Below are positions 44,597 through 54,156 of a DNA stretch of 64,000 nt, one piece after another. The number at the start of each line of letters is the position of its first letter. The first letter of the stretch is position 1. Source of the stretch: DATHKG01 sp035489435 (lineage in GTDB: Bacteria; Bacteroidota; Bacteroidia; Chitinophagales; Chitinophagaceae); assembly GCA_035489435.1 (NCBI GenBank), contig DATHKG010000039.1; one strand, 5' to 3'. Under the pieces are notes generated by a model. The model saw nothing but the letters and a program-made list of their open reading frames with translations. It was not told the DNA's origin and made no database searches. Both the position numbers and the translations under genes were made by a program.

Positions 44597-45406
44597 ATGA
44601 AATTGAAACTAACTGCAATACCAGTATTATTTCTTTCACTTTGCTTATCCATTAACGTTAACGCACAAAAATTCAAAATTAAGAATTACTCCTTCGGATA
44701 TCGAATTTTTGAACTCAGTCCCGTAGGTAACAATCCGATCACAATCTCACCGATACTAAAAAATCCTGAAGCATATACTGATTACCTCAACTCTATACCT
44801 TACAATGGATTTTCTGGTAACACTGCACCCTTCCGGTTACATACTTTCTATCTCAACGCTGAATTTTCTAAATCCGGCACCTCATCGAGGTTCTGGAAGA
44901 CACATACCCTGCAGGCAGGATTTGTTATTACCGGTAAACTGACCACAGATGCAGGTTCGGTTGAAAATCGTTATCATCCGGGGGATACAATGATGGTTAT
45001 TGACAAATATTCTTTGACTAAGAATCAACAATTTTTTGGGGTTAATTTTGGCCTGAATCATAGGTTCAAAATCTCTGGGAAACTGCAATTTCTCGCTGGT
45101 GTGCATGCTCAAGGCAGTTTTGCCTTAGTTAACAACTATGATCAACGATGGGATAGCAGCATTTATCTTCCAAATGGCAGGGGAAGCCTTACAAAAACAA
45201 CGGTTCTACCTGCTTTGAAAGGAAAAAACTTCTTTCAATGGCAGCTAATGTTTCCTCTTGGGATTGAGTATGATCTTTATCATAAACAGCTTTTTGTACG
45301 GATTGAATTTAATCCCGGCATTGTGGGTGGTCCATACAGGCCAAAATCCTTTGCTTCAAGAGAAACTTATGGCGCCGGAATCTGGTTTGTATATCAACGC
45401 CGATAA
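44597..45406 (+). CDS. Secreted beta-rich protein, probable outer-membrane barrel, function unknown
   Basis: The ATG at 44597 gives a signal peptide MKLKLTAIPVLFLSLCLSIN, cleaved near VNAQ; the 28 codons upstream in frame are unlikely to be translated. The 269-residue product shows regular beta alternation (LHTFYLNAEF, HTLQAGFVITGKL, FFGVNFGLNHRF and AGIWFVYQRR at the end). This fits a small outer-membrane barrel of Bacteroidota. No family name can be given. Confidence 0.6.
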   Translation: MKLKLTAIPVLFLSLCLSINVNAQKFKIKNYSFGYRIFELSPVGNNPITISPILKNPEAYTDYLNSIPYNGFSGNTAPFRLHTFYLNAEFSKSGTSSRFWKTHTLQAGFVITGKLTTDAGSVENRYHPGDTMMVIDKYSLTKNQQFFGVNFGLNHRFKISGKLQFLAGVHAQGSFALVNNYDQRWDSSIYLPNGRGSLTKTTVLPALKGKNFFQWQLMFPLGIEYDLYHKQLFVRIEFNPGIVGGPYRPKSFASRETYGAGIWFVYQRR

Positions 45407-45414
45407 ATGCTTTT

Positions 45415-46881
45415 TTAATGTGGATTCGCTATCCACTTCCCCTGATTTCCTTCCCAGACCCACTTAAGCGGATTGCCTGACATTTCCTGGGCCGGGGCGG
45501 CCTTTCGATGCGCCTTCCACATCGCCGTCACAAAAGGATCAAAAGTAGTTGTCTCCATTTTAGGCCGGCCTTTCTCACCTCGTTGTGCAACATATGGATC
45601 ATCTTCACGCATCCACCTGTCTAAATAGTCAAAGAATGCATCATGTCCCCAGGTTTTAATCGCTTTCATATACCGCGCAGTCAATGCCATACCAACCCAG
45701 CTTGCTGCGGTGCAACAATTGCGATAGCTCTCAGATGTCTTATCCCATTGTTCCCATTCTGCTGGTGGCTTTTCTTCATAGGTTGTTCTCTGGCCATGAT
45801 GTTGTATGATCTGCCATAAAACATCCTGTCCAAACCAACCCTTTCCATAATATGTTTGGGTATCTTCCTGGAAAAAAGCTGTATCAGGAAGTTTGCTAAA
45901 TTGTGGTTTATTGAGCATAATGCCTGCAAACACAATTGGCCATTTACGACCACTGGAATGACCGCCCCCTTCATTCCAGTAACCACCGGCCATGGCAAGG
46001 CCATAAAGATCGATACCGCGTTGTATTAATCCGATCGCGAGTTTTTCTTTTTGTTGTTTTGGAACATCAAGTGATAACATTAAACTTGCAATGGAGATAA
46101 TTCTCGCATGTTCGCGACCGTAAGGCGGCCCATTTTCATTAGGAACAAGCTGTTGTTGAGACCAGCTCATAAGATGATCTATCCATGGCCTTTGCAGATA
46201 TCGTTCGAACTCCTGCCATGAAGGCACTTCACCTGCAGGTGAAAGTTTTGGCAACAAATTCCATCGGATATCTGAAGCCTTGAAAAAAGGCTTTGTTGTT
46301 CCGGCATATGGAGGGCGAAAAGCATCTGCAGGCGGAGTAGTCTGTACACAGGTCAGCACCGCTGCGGCTTTCATCACCGTCTCGGATTTTGTCTCTCCCT
46401 CCCACATAATATTTTTCGCAAAATGATCAACTGGCAATGTTTCATTACTTATTGATGAGATAAGGGAGAGCGATGGCTTGAGTATAAAAGGAAATTGAAT
46501 TACATCTTTTTTGCTGAATGCAGCTGCCCTGGAATCATAGCTTTGTTTGTGACCTGCTTTTAATACAATCATAGAACCATTCCGAAGCGTGGTATCATTT
46601 TTAAGACTGGTATCATTCCAGCGATTAACCTTCAGCTTTACCGTGTCTGTGCGAACCGGACCCGGTGCGGGAGACACTTCCAATATTAGTACCGGTCCCT
46701 GCACCCACCAATCGCCTGTAATAAACCGGCCTGTCTTCATTGGCTTGTCGAAGGTCCAGGTTATTCCGTACTGGCTTATTTCCTTTCGGAAAGCTATATC
46801 TGTATTTACCTGGGCATTGACGTATTGCCCTGGATTGATGAGAAGAAATAAAAAGAATTTAACTCCTGATGCGGAATACAT
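45415..46881 (-). CDS. Secreted protein of unrecognised family, likely alpha/alpha-barrel enzyme
   Basis: The ATG at 46881 gives a short signal peptide ending QYVNAQ; a longer start at 46932 adds 17 residues. The 488-residue product has an N-terminal beta part (~25-110) and a helical domain rich in Trp, His and Gly. Conserved-looking acidic/aromatic clusters include AMAGGYWNEGGGHSSGRKW, ESYRNCCTAASWVG and WMREDDPYV. The helical-toroid look resembles polysaccharide lyases or unsaturated glycosidases, but I cannot assign a family. It is convergent with the beta-rich gene (8 nt apart). Confidence 0.6.
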   Translation of the reverse strand: MYSASGVKFFLFLLINPGQYVNAQVNTDIAFRKEISQYGITWTFDKPMKTGRFITGDWWVQGPVLILEVSPAPGPVRTDTVKLKVNRWNDTSLKNDTTLRNGSMIVLKAGHKQSYDSRAAAFSKKDVIQFPFILKPSLSLISSISNETLPVDHFAKNIMWEGETKSETVMKAAAVLTCVQTTPPADAFRPPYAGTTKPFFKASDIRWNLLPKLSPAGEVPSWQEFERYLQRPWIDHLMSWSQQQLVPNENGPPYGREHARIISIASLMLSLDVPKQQKEKLAIGLIQRGIDLYGLAMAGGYWNEGGGHSSGRKWPIVFAGIMLNKPQFSKLPDTAFFQEDTQTYYGKGWFGQDVLWQIIQHHGQRTTYEEKPPAEWEQWDKTSESYRNCCTAASWVGMALTARYMKAIKTWGHDAFFDYLDRWMREDDPYVAQRGEKGRPKMETTTFDPFVTAMWKAHRKAAPAQEMSGNPLKWVWEGNQGKWIANPH

Positions 46882-47051
46882 AGCCTTGTTTGTTCGAAAA
46901 ATTGAAATGCTTTTTGAGGATAGAAAACCCATAAAATCGTTGATTTGAGATCCAATATAATGGCCAGCAATTTACAAGCAGCCGTTCTGTGAATATCAAT
47001 CAAATTTTTTACCTAAGGTCGGTAACCGGATTAAAATGCATTGAGACGCAT

Positions 47052-47171
47052 TTATTCAAGATCCATTTTCATTGCCTTTATCACCGTCTCCGATACTGAC
47101 ATAACACCAAGCTTCCGGCAAATATGTTTCACATTTGTTCTTACTGTTTCATAGTAGGTACCTATATTATG
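47052..47171 (-). pseudogene. C-terminal remnant of a LuxR/NarL-type response regulator
   Basis: Translation of the minus strand gives YETVRTNVKHICRKLGV followed by SETVIKAMK and a stop at 47052-47054. This is the recognition helix and tail of a LuxR-type HTH. The receiver and the first part of the HTH are missing. It directly follows the broken reductase fragment. Confidence 0.7.
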
Positions 47172-47304
47172 TACCGGAACCGCAAGTTATCTTGGTAATA
47201 TCAAAACTTTTAAACTCCGGTGCGGTAAAGAAATCAGTCGAGCCTTTTTCATCAGCTGCAAATCCATCAAGGGAAAACCATTCCTGTAAAATGATCTTTC
47301 TCAT
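47167..47304 (-). pseudogene. N-terminal remnant of a dihydrofolate-reductase-family (RibD_C) protein
   Basis: An ATG at 47304 opens a 45-residue frame, MRKIILQEWFSLDGFAADE then GSTDFFTAPEF, ending in TAA at 47167. This is the typical first strand and helix of the 'dihydrofolate reductase family protein' group, normally ~180-190 residues. The rest of the gene is absent, and sequence matching the end of a LuxR regulator starts at the break. Confidence 0.7.
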
Positions 47305-47459
47305 TATTTTCTATTTAATGTTGAAAAAATATGCCGGTTTGTGCGAAATGTGATTCGGTTTTCGCTTCTCCAAGATAGGCAGTCGTAAAATGATGATAGT
47401 GATATCTTTTTTGCAGCGATATGCCGTAACCATCAAACTAATCTTAGTTAATCCTTTAA

Positions 47460-48491
47460 TTATTTGTATTGCAAATCTCGCTTTATCATACTGTTTCCCT
47501 GACGGTAGATAAGGGGTGAGATTCCGAACTGTTTCCGAAAAACAGTGGCAAAATACTGGCTACTCGAAAAGCCGCATTCATAGCCAATTTCATTCACGTT
47601 TTTTTTCGGTGAACTTTTCAGCTCCTGTACAGCAGCTTCCAAACGTAAATAGGTTAAATAATTCATTGGAGTCTTGTTCGTATACAATTTAAAGTAGTGT
47701 ACAAACCGCGTTACTCCAAGGCCGCAGTGAGATGCCATTGACTCCAACGTCCAGCTATTGTAAAATGTATTTTTGAGATCTTTAATAAACAACTCAATAG
47801 TTCGGCTACTATCGGTAAGCGACTCGTTATAAGAAAAATGCCCTTGCCTGAACAAAGCGAGCAAATTCATCAACAACTCATTGATATAGATAGCAATCCA
47901 GGATTCGTTTCTTTCCTTATCCGCCTCACCTAACAACTGACCTATTTTTTGAAAACATCTTCTTATTTCTGCATTCACTTTCCACACAGGTTGCTCATTT
48001 TGTCTTAGCATCCGGGAAAGTTCGTCAATGTCATTTTTAGTTAACACGATCCAGGACGGCCATTGCCACTCCTGATGTGGATGTCTTACATTGACATCCA
48101 AAATAATCCAGTAAAGTTTACCTATACCAATGTTAGGATCACCAACTCTATGTGGCTGCCATGGCCGGGTAATAGTAATCTCATCAGGCAGCAACAAATG
48201 TTTTTCATTTTCCAGTTCAAAAGATAGTGAACCTGTTTCAAGGTAAGTGATTTCCAGACCCTCATTCCTATGCCAGTCAAGACCCCAATCCTGGGTTGTG
48301 TGGGCATTCCAATATCCAATGGTGTTGATGCCAGGTAAAATATATTCATTCATCCTATAACCGGGATAACTTAAACGGGCCCAGGCCTGAAGTTCAATCT
48401 TATTCGCATTCCATGCGTTAATCAATGGCTCACAAGTATCAGGATGATACTCATGATCCTTTTCCAGATAGATTGGTTTGTTATCGATCAT
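47460..48491 (-). CDS. AraC-family transcriptional regulator with cupin-like sensor domain
   Basis: The ATG at 48491 (MIDNKPIYLEKDHEY) gives a 343-residue protein; the 36 upstream in-frame residues do not resemble the family. The N-terminal ~150 residues form an AraC-type cupin domain (GLEITYLETGSLSFELE, ITITRPWQPHRVG). The C-terminal ~100 form the double HTH (MASHCGLGVTRFVHYFKLY, and VNEIGYECGFSSSQYFATVF with RKQFGISP). Such regulators sense sugars. It lies at the 3' end of the large minus-strand glycan operon and is the most likely local regulator of it (inference). Confidence 0.85.
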   Translation of the reverse strand: MIDNKPIYLEKDHEYHPDTCEPLINAWNANKIELQAWARLSYPGYRMNEYILPGINTIGYWNAHTTQDWGLDWHRNEGLEITYLETGSLSFELENEKHLLLPDEITITRPWQPHRVGDPNIGIGKLYWIILDVNVRHPHQEWQWPSWIVLTKNDIDELSRMLRQNEQPVWKVNAEIRRCFQKIGQLLGEADKERNESWIAIYINELLMNLLALFRQGHFSYNESLTDSSRTIELFIKDLKNTFYNSWTLESMASHCGLGVTRFVHYFKLYTNKTPMNYLTYLRLEAAVQELKSSPKKNVNEIGYECGFSSSQYFATVFRKQFGISPLIYRQGNSMIKRDLQYK

Positions 48492-48671
48492 ATGGCGCTT
48501 ATGAGGACTCTTCCTGAAATTAACCAAAATATAATGATGTACATTATATTTAAGAATTATTATCCTTGAATAAACTTTAAACAGTAACCCCATTTTCACT
48601 TTGAGAGCCTGTATCGGAATTTAATAGAACGATTTTTTTAATCTTGTTTTAATAAGTACGTATACAACTTG

Positions 48672-49652
48672 CTAACTATTCAAAGCAAAAGCTTTCTTCA
48701 TTGCTTCCGCAGTGGATTTGATTGCAGATTCATCATCCAAATTATTCAATCTGTCATTAAATGGTTCAGCCTGTATCGGGCCATCATATTCAATTTTTAT
48801 CAGGGCATTTAAAAATCCCTTAATATCAATTACACCGGTCGCTGCGGGCAACTCTCTTTGATAACCTGGCTGATCTTCCCAGCTTATACCAGCTATAGCA
48901 TCGTTTAAATCACAGCCAATTACTTCTCCGTTTGTAAGAGAAAGAATATCAGAAATGCCTTCTCCAGAAGTAAACCAATGCGCCGTATCTAAATGAAAAC
49001 CAACGTTCGGTTGCCCAATCGCAGCAATCAATTCCTTTGTCTCCGCCATAGTGTGTATAAAGGGGAACCTGTTGGCTGACCAGATAGATTTTGGCCCCAC
49101 ATATTCCAAACCCAATCTTATATTATGATCATTTAATATGCTGGCTATTTCACTCAGCCTGACTGCCATCTGTCGAAAATTGCGGAGATAATTTAGTTGT
49201 TCGTGGTTCGACATGATCCAGGTCATCATTCGTTTCGCCCCAATTTTATTTAAGACACTGGCAATAGCCGGCAGTTCTGCGATTCCTTTTCTAAAAGTAG
49301 CTTCATCTTTCCTGTATTCGACTGTCAGGCCGGAAACACCCCAATGCAGCCCGGCCTCTTTCATTTTTGCCACCATGAGATCCAGTTGTGTCGTGGACTG
49401 TTTCATGATGTCTTTAGTGACCACGGATACAGATTCGAATCCATATCTAATAGCAAATGCATTCAACTTCTGCTGTGAAATATCCGAACTCACCCCAATG
49501 GAAAATGGATTCAAACTCATCGAAAACTTTCTTTTCGCTGCCGGCATATATGTACTTTTATCTGAGACGAAAGAAGACATCGAAAAGGGTATCGCAGTTG
49601 CAACAGAAGCTTTTGCTGAATGACTTAAAAAATCCCTCCTGTTTGTAAACAT
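48672..49652 (-). CDS. Tat-exported TIM-barrel protein (sugar phosphate isomerase/epimerase family)
   Basis: The ATG at 49652 begins MFTNRRDFLSHSAKASVATA, a twin-arginine signal (NRRDFL); a TTG four codons upstream is the alternative start. The 326-residue product is a xylose-isomerase-like TIM barrel. Probable metal ligands lie in LGLEYVGP, FHLDTAHW, GCDLND and QAEPFN. Export via Tat implies folding with a cofactor in the cytoplasm before periplasmic activity. Periplasmic members of this family act on keto- or oxidised sugars in several Bacteroidota loci. It is 61 nt downstream of the ThuA/dehydrogenase gene. Confidence 0.8.
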   Translation of the reverse strand: MFTNRRDFLSHSAKASVATAIPFSMSSFVSDKSTYMPAAKRKFSMSLNPFSIGVSSDISQQKLNAFAIRYGFESVSVVTKDIMKQSTTQLDLMVAKMKEAGLHWGVSGLTVEYRKDEATFRKGIAELPAIASVLNKIGAKRMMTWIMSNHEQLNYLRNFRQMAVRLSEIASILNDHNIRLGLEYVGPKSIWSANRFPFIHTMAETKELIAAIGQPNVGFHLDTAHWFTSGEGISDILSLTNGEVIGCDLNDAIAGISWEDQPGYQRELPAATGVIDIKGFLNALIKIEYDGPIQAEPFNDRLNNLDDESAIKSTAEAMKKAFALNS

Positions 49653-49713
49653 TATTTCTATCAAAATTTAATAAGGACAACACTATCCCAAACTATTGTT
49701 TGGATTTATTAAA

Positions 49714-52700
49714 TCAGTGTTTCGCTACAGCACCAAAATTCTTTTGTGCAAAAAACATTAACTTATCCTGGATCATAAAAGCTTTGCCTTTTAATACAAA
49801 ATACAAATCATGTTTACCATTCAATCCGCTAATATTGATTCTATACTTTCCAGACTTATTATTTTTGTTTATAGATTCAACTTTTGACTGCTTTTGAGTT
49901 GAATCTACCTGCCCTATTATTTTTCCCGTTGGCGAGTCAAGCCTTAATTCCAGTGTCCCATTGGCACTGCCCGAAAATTCAATTGCTGAAAGTTCAGTCA
50001 GATCGATTTGTGAAAAGGCAAAATAATCACCTGATTTTGGCAACATCTCTATCTCGCCACCAGTCGAAGGCAGTTTAACATTCATGGACCCTTTGCGTAT
50101 TGGAATCTCTGAAAGCCGGACCTCTGGGTTTCTCAGAATTATGACATCTTCAGTAGTTACTGCAGTTGCTTCGTTCCGGCTATTATCAGTATACGAAGCC
50201 TTTAACACGTAAACAGCCTTGGAATTACTTGCTTTGGCTTCCATCTTATATTCTCCGCTTAATGGCAGCGATGGCAGTGCCGGTGCAGAAAGTGCAAGTA
50301 TAAATTCAACCATCCTTTTTGCATTTTCAACTGGAAGATCAGGATGTGCACTCATAGCAACTTGTCCCCAGCTTCCGGATCCTCCATTGATAACTTTGTT
50401 TGCCAACGGAGTTAAGGCATTTTTATCGCCTTTATATCTGTCAGCGATATCTTTGAACTTAGGGCCGATAGAGTTCTTACTTATAGCATGACATGAATAA
50501 CAGTCGCTCGAGTTAAGAGCCATACCTGCAAAAACCGACAACCCTTCTGTTTCCGGAGTCGGATCGCCTAAAACAGGACTGTATCCTCCTGATGCAAAAT
50601 CAAAGTTCAGGCGTACCTTGTTTGCGGGAATTTTACCATTTGACAATGTCCCATCTTCCTTATCATCAACTTTCACTTCATACGTGATTGTTTGTCCCGG
50701 AAAGAAAAACGTACTGTTGCCTTTAACGATATCGAGTTTTACCTTCGGTGGTTCATTACCTCCGATCAACTCCAGGCTGGCGCTGTTGTTTGCGCCATGT
50801 TCATCCGTCACTGTCAGTACAGCATCGTAAACTCCGGCCTTCGTTAAAGTAAAAGAAGCATCAGTACCTTTTGCAGTTTGAGCTAAGCTTCCATCTTTGT
50901 TTGAGATCTTCCATTCAAATTTCAATTCGTCTTTATCATAATCATAGCTGCCCTTTGACGACAGAACCACTTTGAACGGCAGGGATCCTGCCATTTTTTC
51001 GGCCTGTACTTTAACCACAGGTTTGCGGTTACCACCATTATATTCAATGCGAACTAGTTTTGCGTCTTCATTAGCCTTGAACCAACCTTTGCCATATTCA
51101 AGCAGATACAAGCTTCCATCATGACCAAAAGTCATATCCAGAGGCCCATCGAATTTAGCACTGGGCATAAACTGTTCCATCGACTTATAGTTACCATTTT
51201 CATCAATAGTAACAACAAGTATCCATCCTCTTAACCATTCTGTGATAAACCATTTGCCTTCATAATACTTTGGAAAAGTATTTTTTGCATCTTTAAAATT
51301 TTCTTTTCTGAATACAGGCCCGCCGACAGCACTTCTTGCGCCGGTTCCCATCAATGGAAACTCTTTCGATTTAGCATAAGGATAATATAAAACCGCGGGT
51401 TGAGCCGGAGGCAATATAGATATACCGGTATTATTTCGCGAAGCATTTTCAGGTTTTGCAGAGTCGAAAGCATCACCTGATTCACCCGTTACAAAGTCAT
51501 GTTTGTAGTAAGGCTTATTTGGACCTACAAAATAGGGCCAGCCATAATTGCCTGGTTTTTTGATGATATTATATTCATCATAAGATTCAGGACCAATCCT
51601 TGCCGAGTCTTTCCTTGAATCCGGACCTACTTCTCCTTCATATAACCAACCTGTTTTTGTATCCATAGAAATACGCCAGGGTTGACGATGACCCATACTG
51701 TAAATTTCCGGGCGGGTGCGCGGCTCTCCTTTTGCGAATAGATTTCCTTTCGGAATGCTGTAAGTTCCGTTTGCCTCTGGGTGTATCCGTAAAATCTTTC
51801 CTCTTAAATCATTTGTATTACCCGAACTTCTTTGTGCGTCCCAATGTTCCCTGCCTGGCCTTTCATCTATTGGGGCATAAACCCAGCCCCTTGGACTGCT
51901 GTTATCACCAACTGTAATAAAAAGATCTCCGTTTCCTCTTGGGTCAAACAATAATGCACCACCGGTATGGCTGCCATCCAGAATGTCTTTTGGAATTTCT
52001 AACAACAATTTTCTTGAAGCCAAATCTATCATCCCGGCATCATTCAATGTAAATCGGCAAACATTGAAAGCCTTACCTCCCAGGTTGGTATAGTAAGTAT
52101 AGATCCAGCGATTATCGCTGAATCCAGGATCCAGGGCTAGCCCAAGCAAACCATCTTCATACTGACTGAATACCGGTATAGTACCTACCGATCTGGATAT
52201 TTTTTTCTGTTGATCGTATTCTATAATCTCTCCTCTTCGCTGGGCAAAAAAAACTCTGTCATCATCTGCTATTGCAAGTTGCATTGGCTCATCAAGACCC
52301 TTCATTAAAACAGTCTTTACGAACCTGTTTTCCTCTGGAATAACATTTGTATAATCGAGTGCCTTAGGCTCCTTGCCACCCATGGTCCAGTTCAACCCTT
52401 CCCATAGCTGTTTTATAAAAAATGACTCGCTATAGGTTTCTTTTGTATGCCCCATTGAAGTATAAAAAGAACGTCCTCCATCATATTCATGATACCAGAC
52501 AGCCGGATGATTCTGACCCATGTTACCTCCCTCGTACGAGTTTTCATCAAGCGTCATTAGCACTTTGATATCAGGATTTAACTGTTCAAAGTTGTAATAT
52601 TCATCTGTCCTTTCAATACTGTCAGGCATAAATGCCGAGGCCGGATGATTTTTATCAATAGTGCGGTAGACAGCTTGCTGAATTTTGGGGTGACTGTGAA

Positions 52701-53112
52701 AATATCCACCTAATAATTTTCCGAACCAAGGCCAGTCGCGTTCGGCATCTGCTGAAGCATGAATAGCCAGGAAACCGCCACCTGCCTGGATATAACGTTG
52801 GAGACTGGTTCGTTGTGATGCATTTAATATGGAACCGGAAGCATGTAAGAAAACAATGGCCTGATATTTTTTCAGATTATCTTCATTCAGATTATTTGCA
52901 TCTTCTGTAGTATCTGCAATAAACCCATGCTCTTGCGCCATCTTAGTGAATAGCAATTGAGCAGCGTCGATAGATTCTGAATGGCGATAGCCCTCGGTTT
53001 TGCTAAACAGCAAAACACGTGGTGTGCTTTTTTTCGAGGGATAAAACCATATAACTCCGACAATCAAGATCAATACGCCTGCACCTATGGCGAACAATTT
53101 TTTATTCCGCAT
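49714..53112 (-). CDS. Multidomain ThuA / PQQ-type sugar dehydrogenase / PKD / cytochrome c protein
   Basis: The 1132-residue envelope protein starts with a signal anchor (MRNKKLFAIGAGVLILIVG). A ThuA-like domain follows (~32-245; VLLFSKTEGYRHSESID, HASADAERDWPWFG), then a glucose/sorbosone-dehydrogenase beta-propeller (~265-680; GLALDPGF, GSHTGGALLFDPRGNGDLF, YGWPYFVG). Next come a PKD-type beta domain (~695-785), a cytochrome c domain with CYSCH (Cys871, Cys874, His875) and a C-terminal CBM6-like sandwich (~960-1115). The architecture suggests periplasmic sugar oxidation with the heme passing electrons on. ThuA domains occur in trehalose and keto-glycoside utilisation loci. It sits between two TIM-barrel isomerase-like genes. 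Confidence 0.9.
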   Translation of the reverse strand: MRNKKLFAIGAGVLILIVGVIWFYPSKKSTPRVLLFSKTEGYRHSESIDAAQLLFTKMAQEHGFIADTTEDANNLNEDNLKKYQAIVFLHASGSILNASQRTSLQRYIQAGGGFLAIHASADAERDWPWFGKLLGGYFHSHPKIQQAVYRTIDKNHPASAFMPDSIERTDEYYNFEQLNPDIKVLMTLDENSYEGGNMGQNHPAVWYHEYDGGRSFYTSMGHTKETYSESFFIKQLWEGLNWTMGGKEPKALDYTNVIPEENRFVKTVLMKGLDEPMQLAIADDDRVFFAQRRGEIIEYDQQKKISRSVGTIPVFSQYEDGLLGLALDPGFSDNRWIYTYYTNLGGKAFNVCRFTLNDAGMIDLASRKLLLEIPKDILDGSHTGGALLFDPRGNGDLFITVGDNSSPRGWVYAPIDERPGREHWDAQRSSGNTNDLRGKILRIHPEANGTYSIPKGNLFAKGEPRTRPEIYSMGHRQPWRISMDTKTGWLYEGEVGPDSRKDSARIGPESYDEYNIIKKPGNYGWPYFVGPNKPYYKHDFVTGESGDAFDSAKPENASRNNTGISILPPAQPAVLYYPYAKSKEFPLMGTGARSAVGGPVFRKENFKDAKNTFPKYYEGKWFITEWLRGWILVVTIDENGNYKSMEQFMPSAKFDGPLDMTFGHDGSLYLLEYGKGWFKANEDAKLVRIEYNGGNRKPVVKVQAEKMAGSLPFKVVLSSKGSYDYDKDELKFEWKISNKDGSLAQTAKGTDASFTLTKAGVYDAVLTVTDEHGANNSASLELIGGNEPPKVKLDIVKGNSTFFFPGQTITYEVKVDDKEDGTLSNGKIPANKVRLNFDFASGGYSPVLGDPTPETEGLSVFAGMALNSSDCYSCHAISKNSIGPKFKDIADRYKGDKNALTPLANKVINGGSGSWGQVAMSAHPDLPVENAKRMVEFILALSAPALPSLPLSGEYKMEAKASNSKAVYVLKASYTDNSRNEATAVTTEDVIILRNPEVRLSEIPIRKGSMNVKLPSTGGEIEMLPKSGDYFAFSQIDLTELSAIEFSGSANGTLELRLDSPTGKIIGQVDSTQKQSKVESINKNNKSGKYRINISGLNGKHDLYFVLKGKAFMIQDKLMFFAQKNFGAVAKH

Positions 53113-53144
53113 ATTTTATTATTATTACATTATACTATCCTCAA

Positions 53145-54023
53145 CTATATAGCGATCTGAGTTTTACCCCTGGTATTATCCTTGATTAAAAACTTACCAA
53201 GAGCCTTTTCAAGGAATACAATGCTTCTTTCAGCTTCATCTATTTTTCCGCATTCAACACTTAGGAATATTTCGCGATCAACCGGTTCGAGAATTTCGAA
53301 AACCTTGTCCCAATTAACCACCCCTTCACCACAAGCACATCCAACAGGTGTTCCCGTTACCTTACCACGTTCGTGTTCACCTTGCTGAAGACTGATATCT
53401 TTTGCATGAATATGCATCACATGATCCCTCACCTGCATTAACCCATCATATGGATCTTCAACGCCGGCGAGGTAAGAATTGCCTGTATCCCAGTTAACAC
53501 CTATCCAGGGAGATTTAACCAGGTCAACGATCTTCAACAATCCCTCTGCGGTTTTGGTGAATTCACCATGTGGCTCGATGCAGATATTCACTTTATGACG
53601 CGCTGCTACCAATTCAGCCTTCATTAGCGTATAACGCATAACCTCATGTGCAAAATCGTCAGTCATCCAGTCTGGTTTGATCATTTCGTCTGTATTCACG
53701 AACGGTGCGTTTAATGCGTCTGCAAATATTATTGCCCGGGTCAATCTTGACACAGCAGCTTCGGGCTTCATTAACGGGCTATGTCCACTCAGGCTACTTA
53801 CCGTTACACCGTACCGGTCGCAAATCTCTTTCATAAGCAAAGTATCCTCCTCCATAGAAAACGAATGGAAATATTGAACCTCACTTAGTAGTTCCCAACC
53901 GGTATGCACCATCGGTTCTATATACTTATAGCCAATTTCTGAAGCGATACGCACACCTTCTTCAAAACCCTTATCCGCGCTGCGACAGTATTCCATATTC
54001 AAACTAATTCTGAATTTTGCCAT
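53145..54023 (-). CDS. Cytoplasmic sugar phosphate isomerase/epimerase-family TIM barrel
   Basis: The 292-residue xylose-isomerase-like protein has no signal peptide. Probable metal and substrate residues are in VNICIEPHGEF, GVNWDTGNSYL, MHIHAKDIS and FLSVECG. A GTPVGCACGEGVVNWDKV loop with two Cys is typical of this subgroup. It could epimerise or isomerise the sugar produced by the oxidative steps encoded downstream. It lies 32 nt upstream of the ThuA/dehydrogenase gene and 133 nt downstream of the SusD gene. Confidence 0.85.
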   Translation of the reverse strand: MAKFRISLNMEYCRSADKGFEEGVRIASEIGYKYIEPMVHTGWELLSEVQYFHSFSMEEDTLLMKEICDRYGVTVSSLSGHSPLMKPEAAVSRLTRAIIFADALNAPFVNTDEMIKPDWMTDDFAHEVMRYTLMKAELVAARHKVNICIEPHGEFTKTAEGLLKIVDLVKSPWIGVNWDTGNSYLAGVEDPYDGLMQVRDHVMHIHAKDISLQQGEHERGKVTGTPVGCACGEGVVNWDKVFEILEPVDREIFLSVECGKIDEAERSIVFLEKALGKFLIKDNTRGKTQIAI

Positions 54024-54156
54024 TGTTGTACTTGATTAATTATAAAATAAGATTCTAATATTTTAATTACGATATATGCAAAACATGTGCTTCCGCGGGC
54101 TTTAGCTTGTGATCGTTAATGAATCTGCTTAAGAAAAGCCAGGCAGCCCGTTGTTA

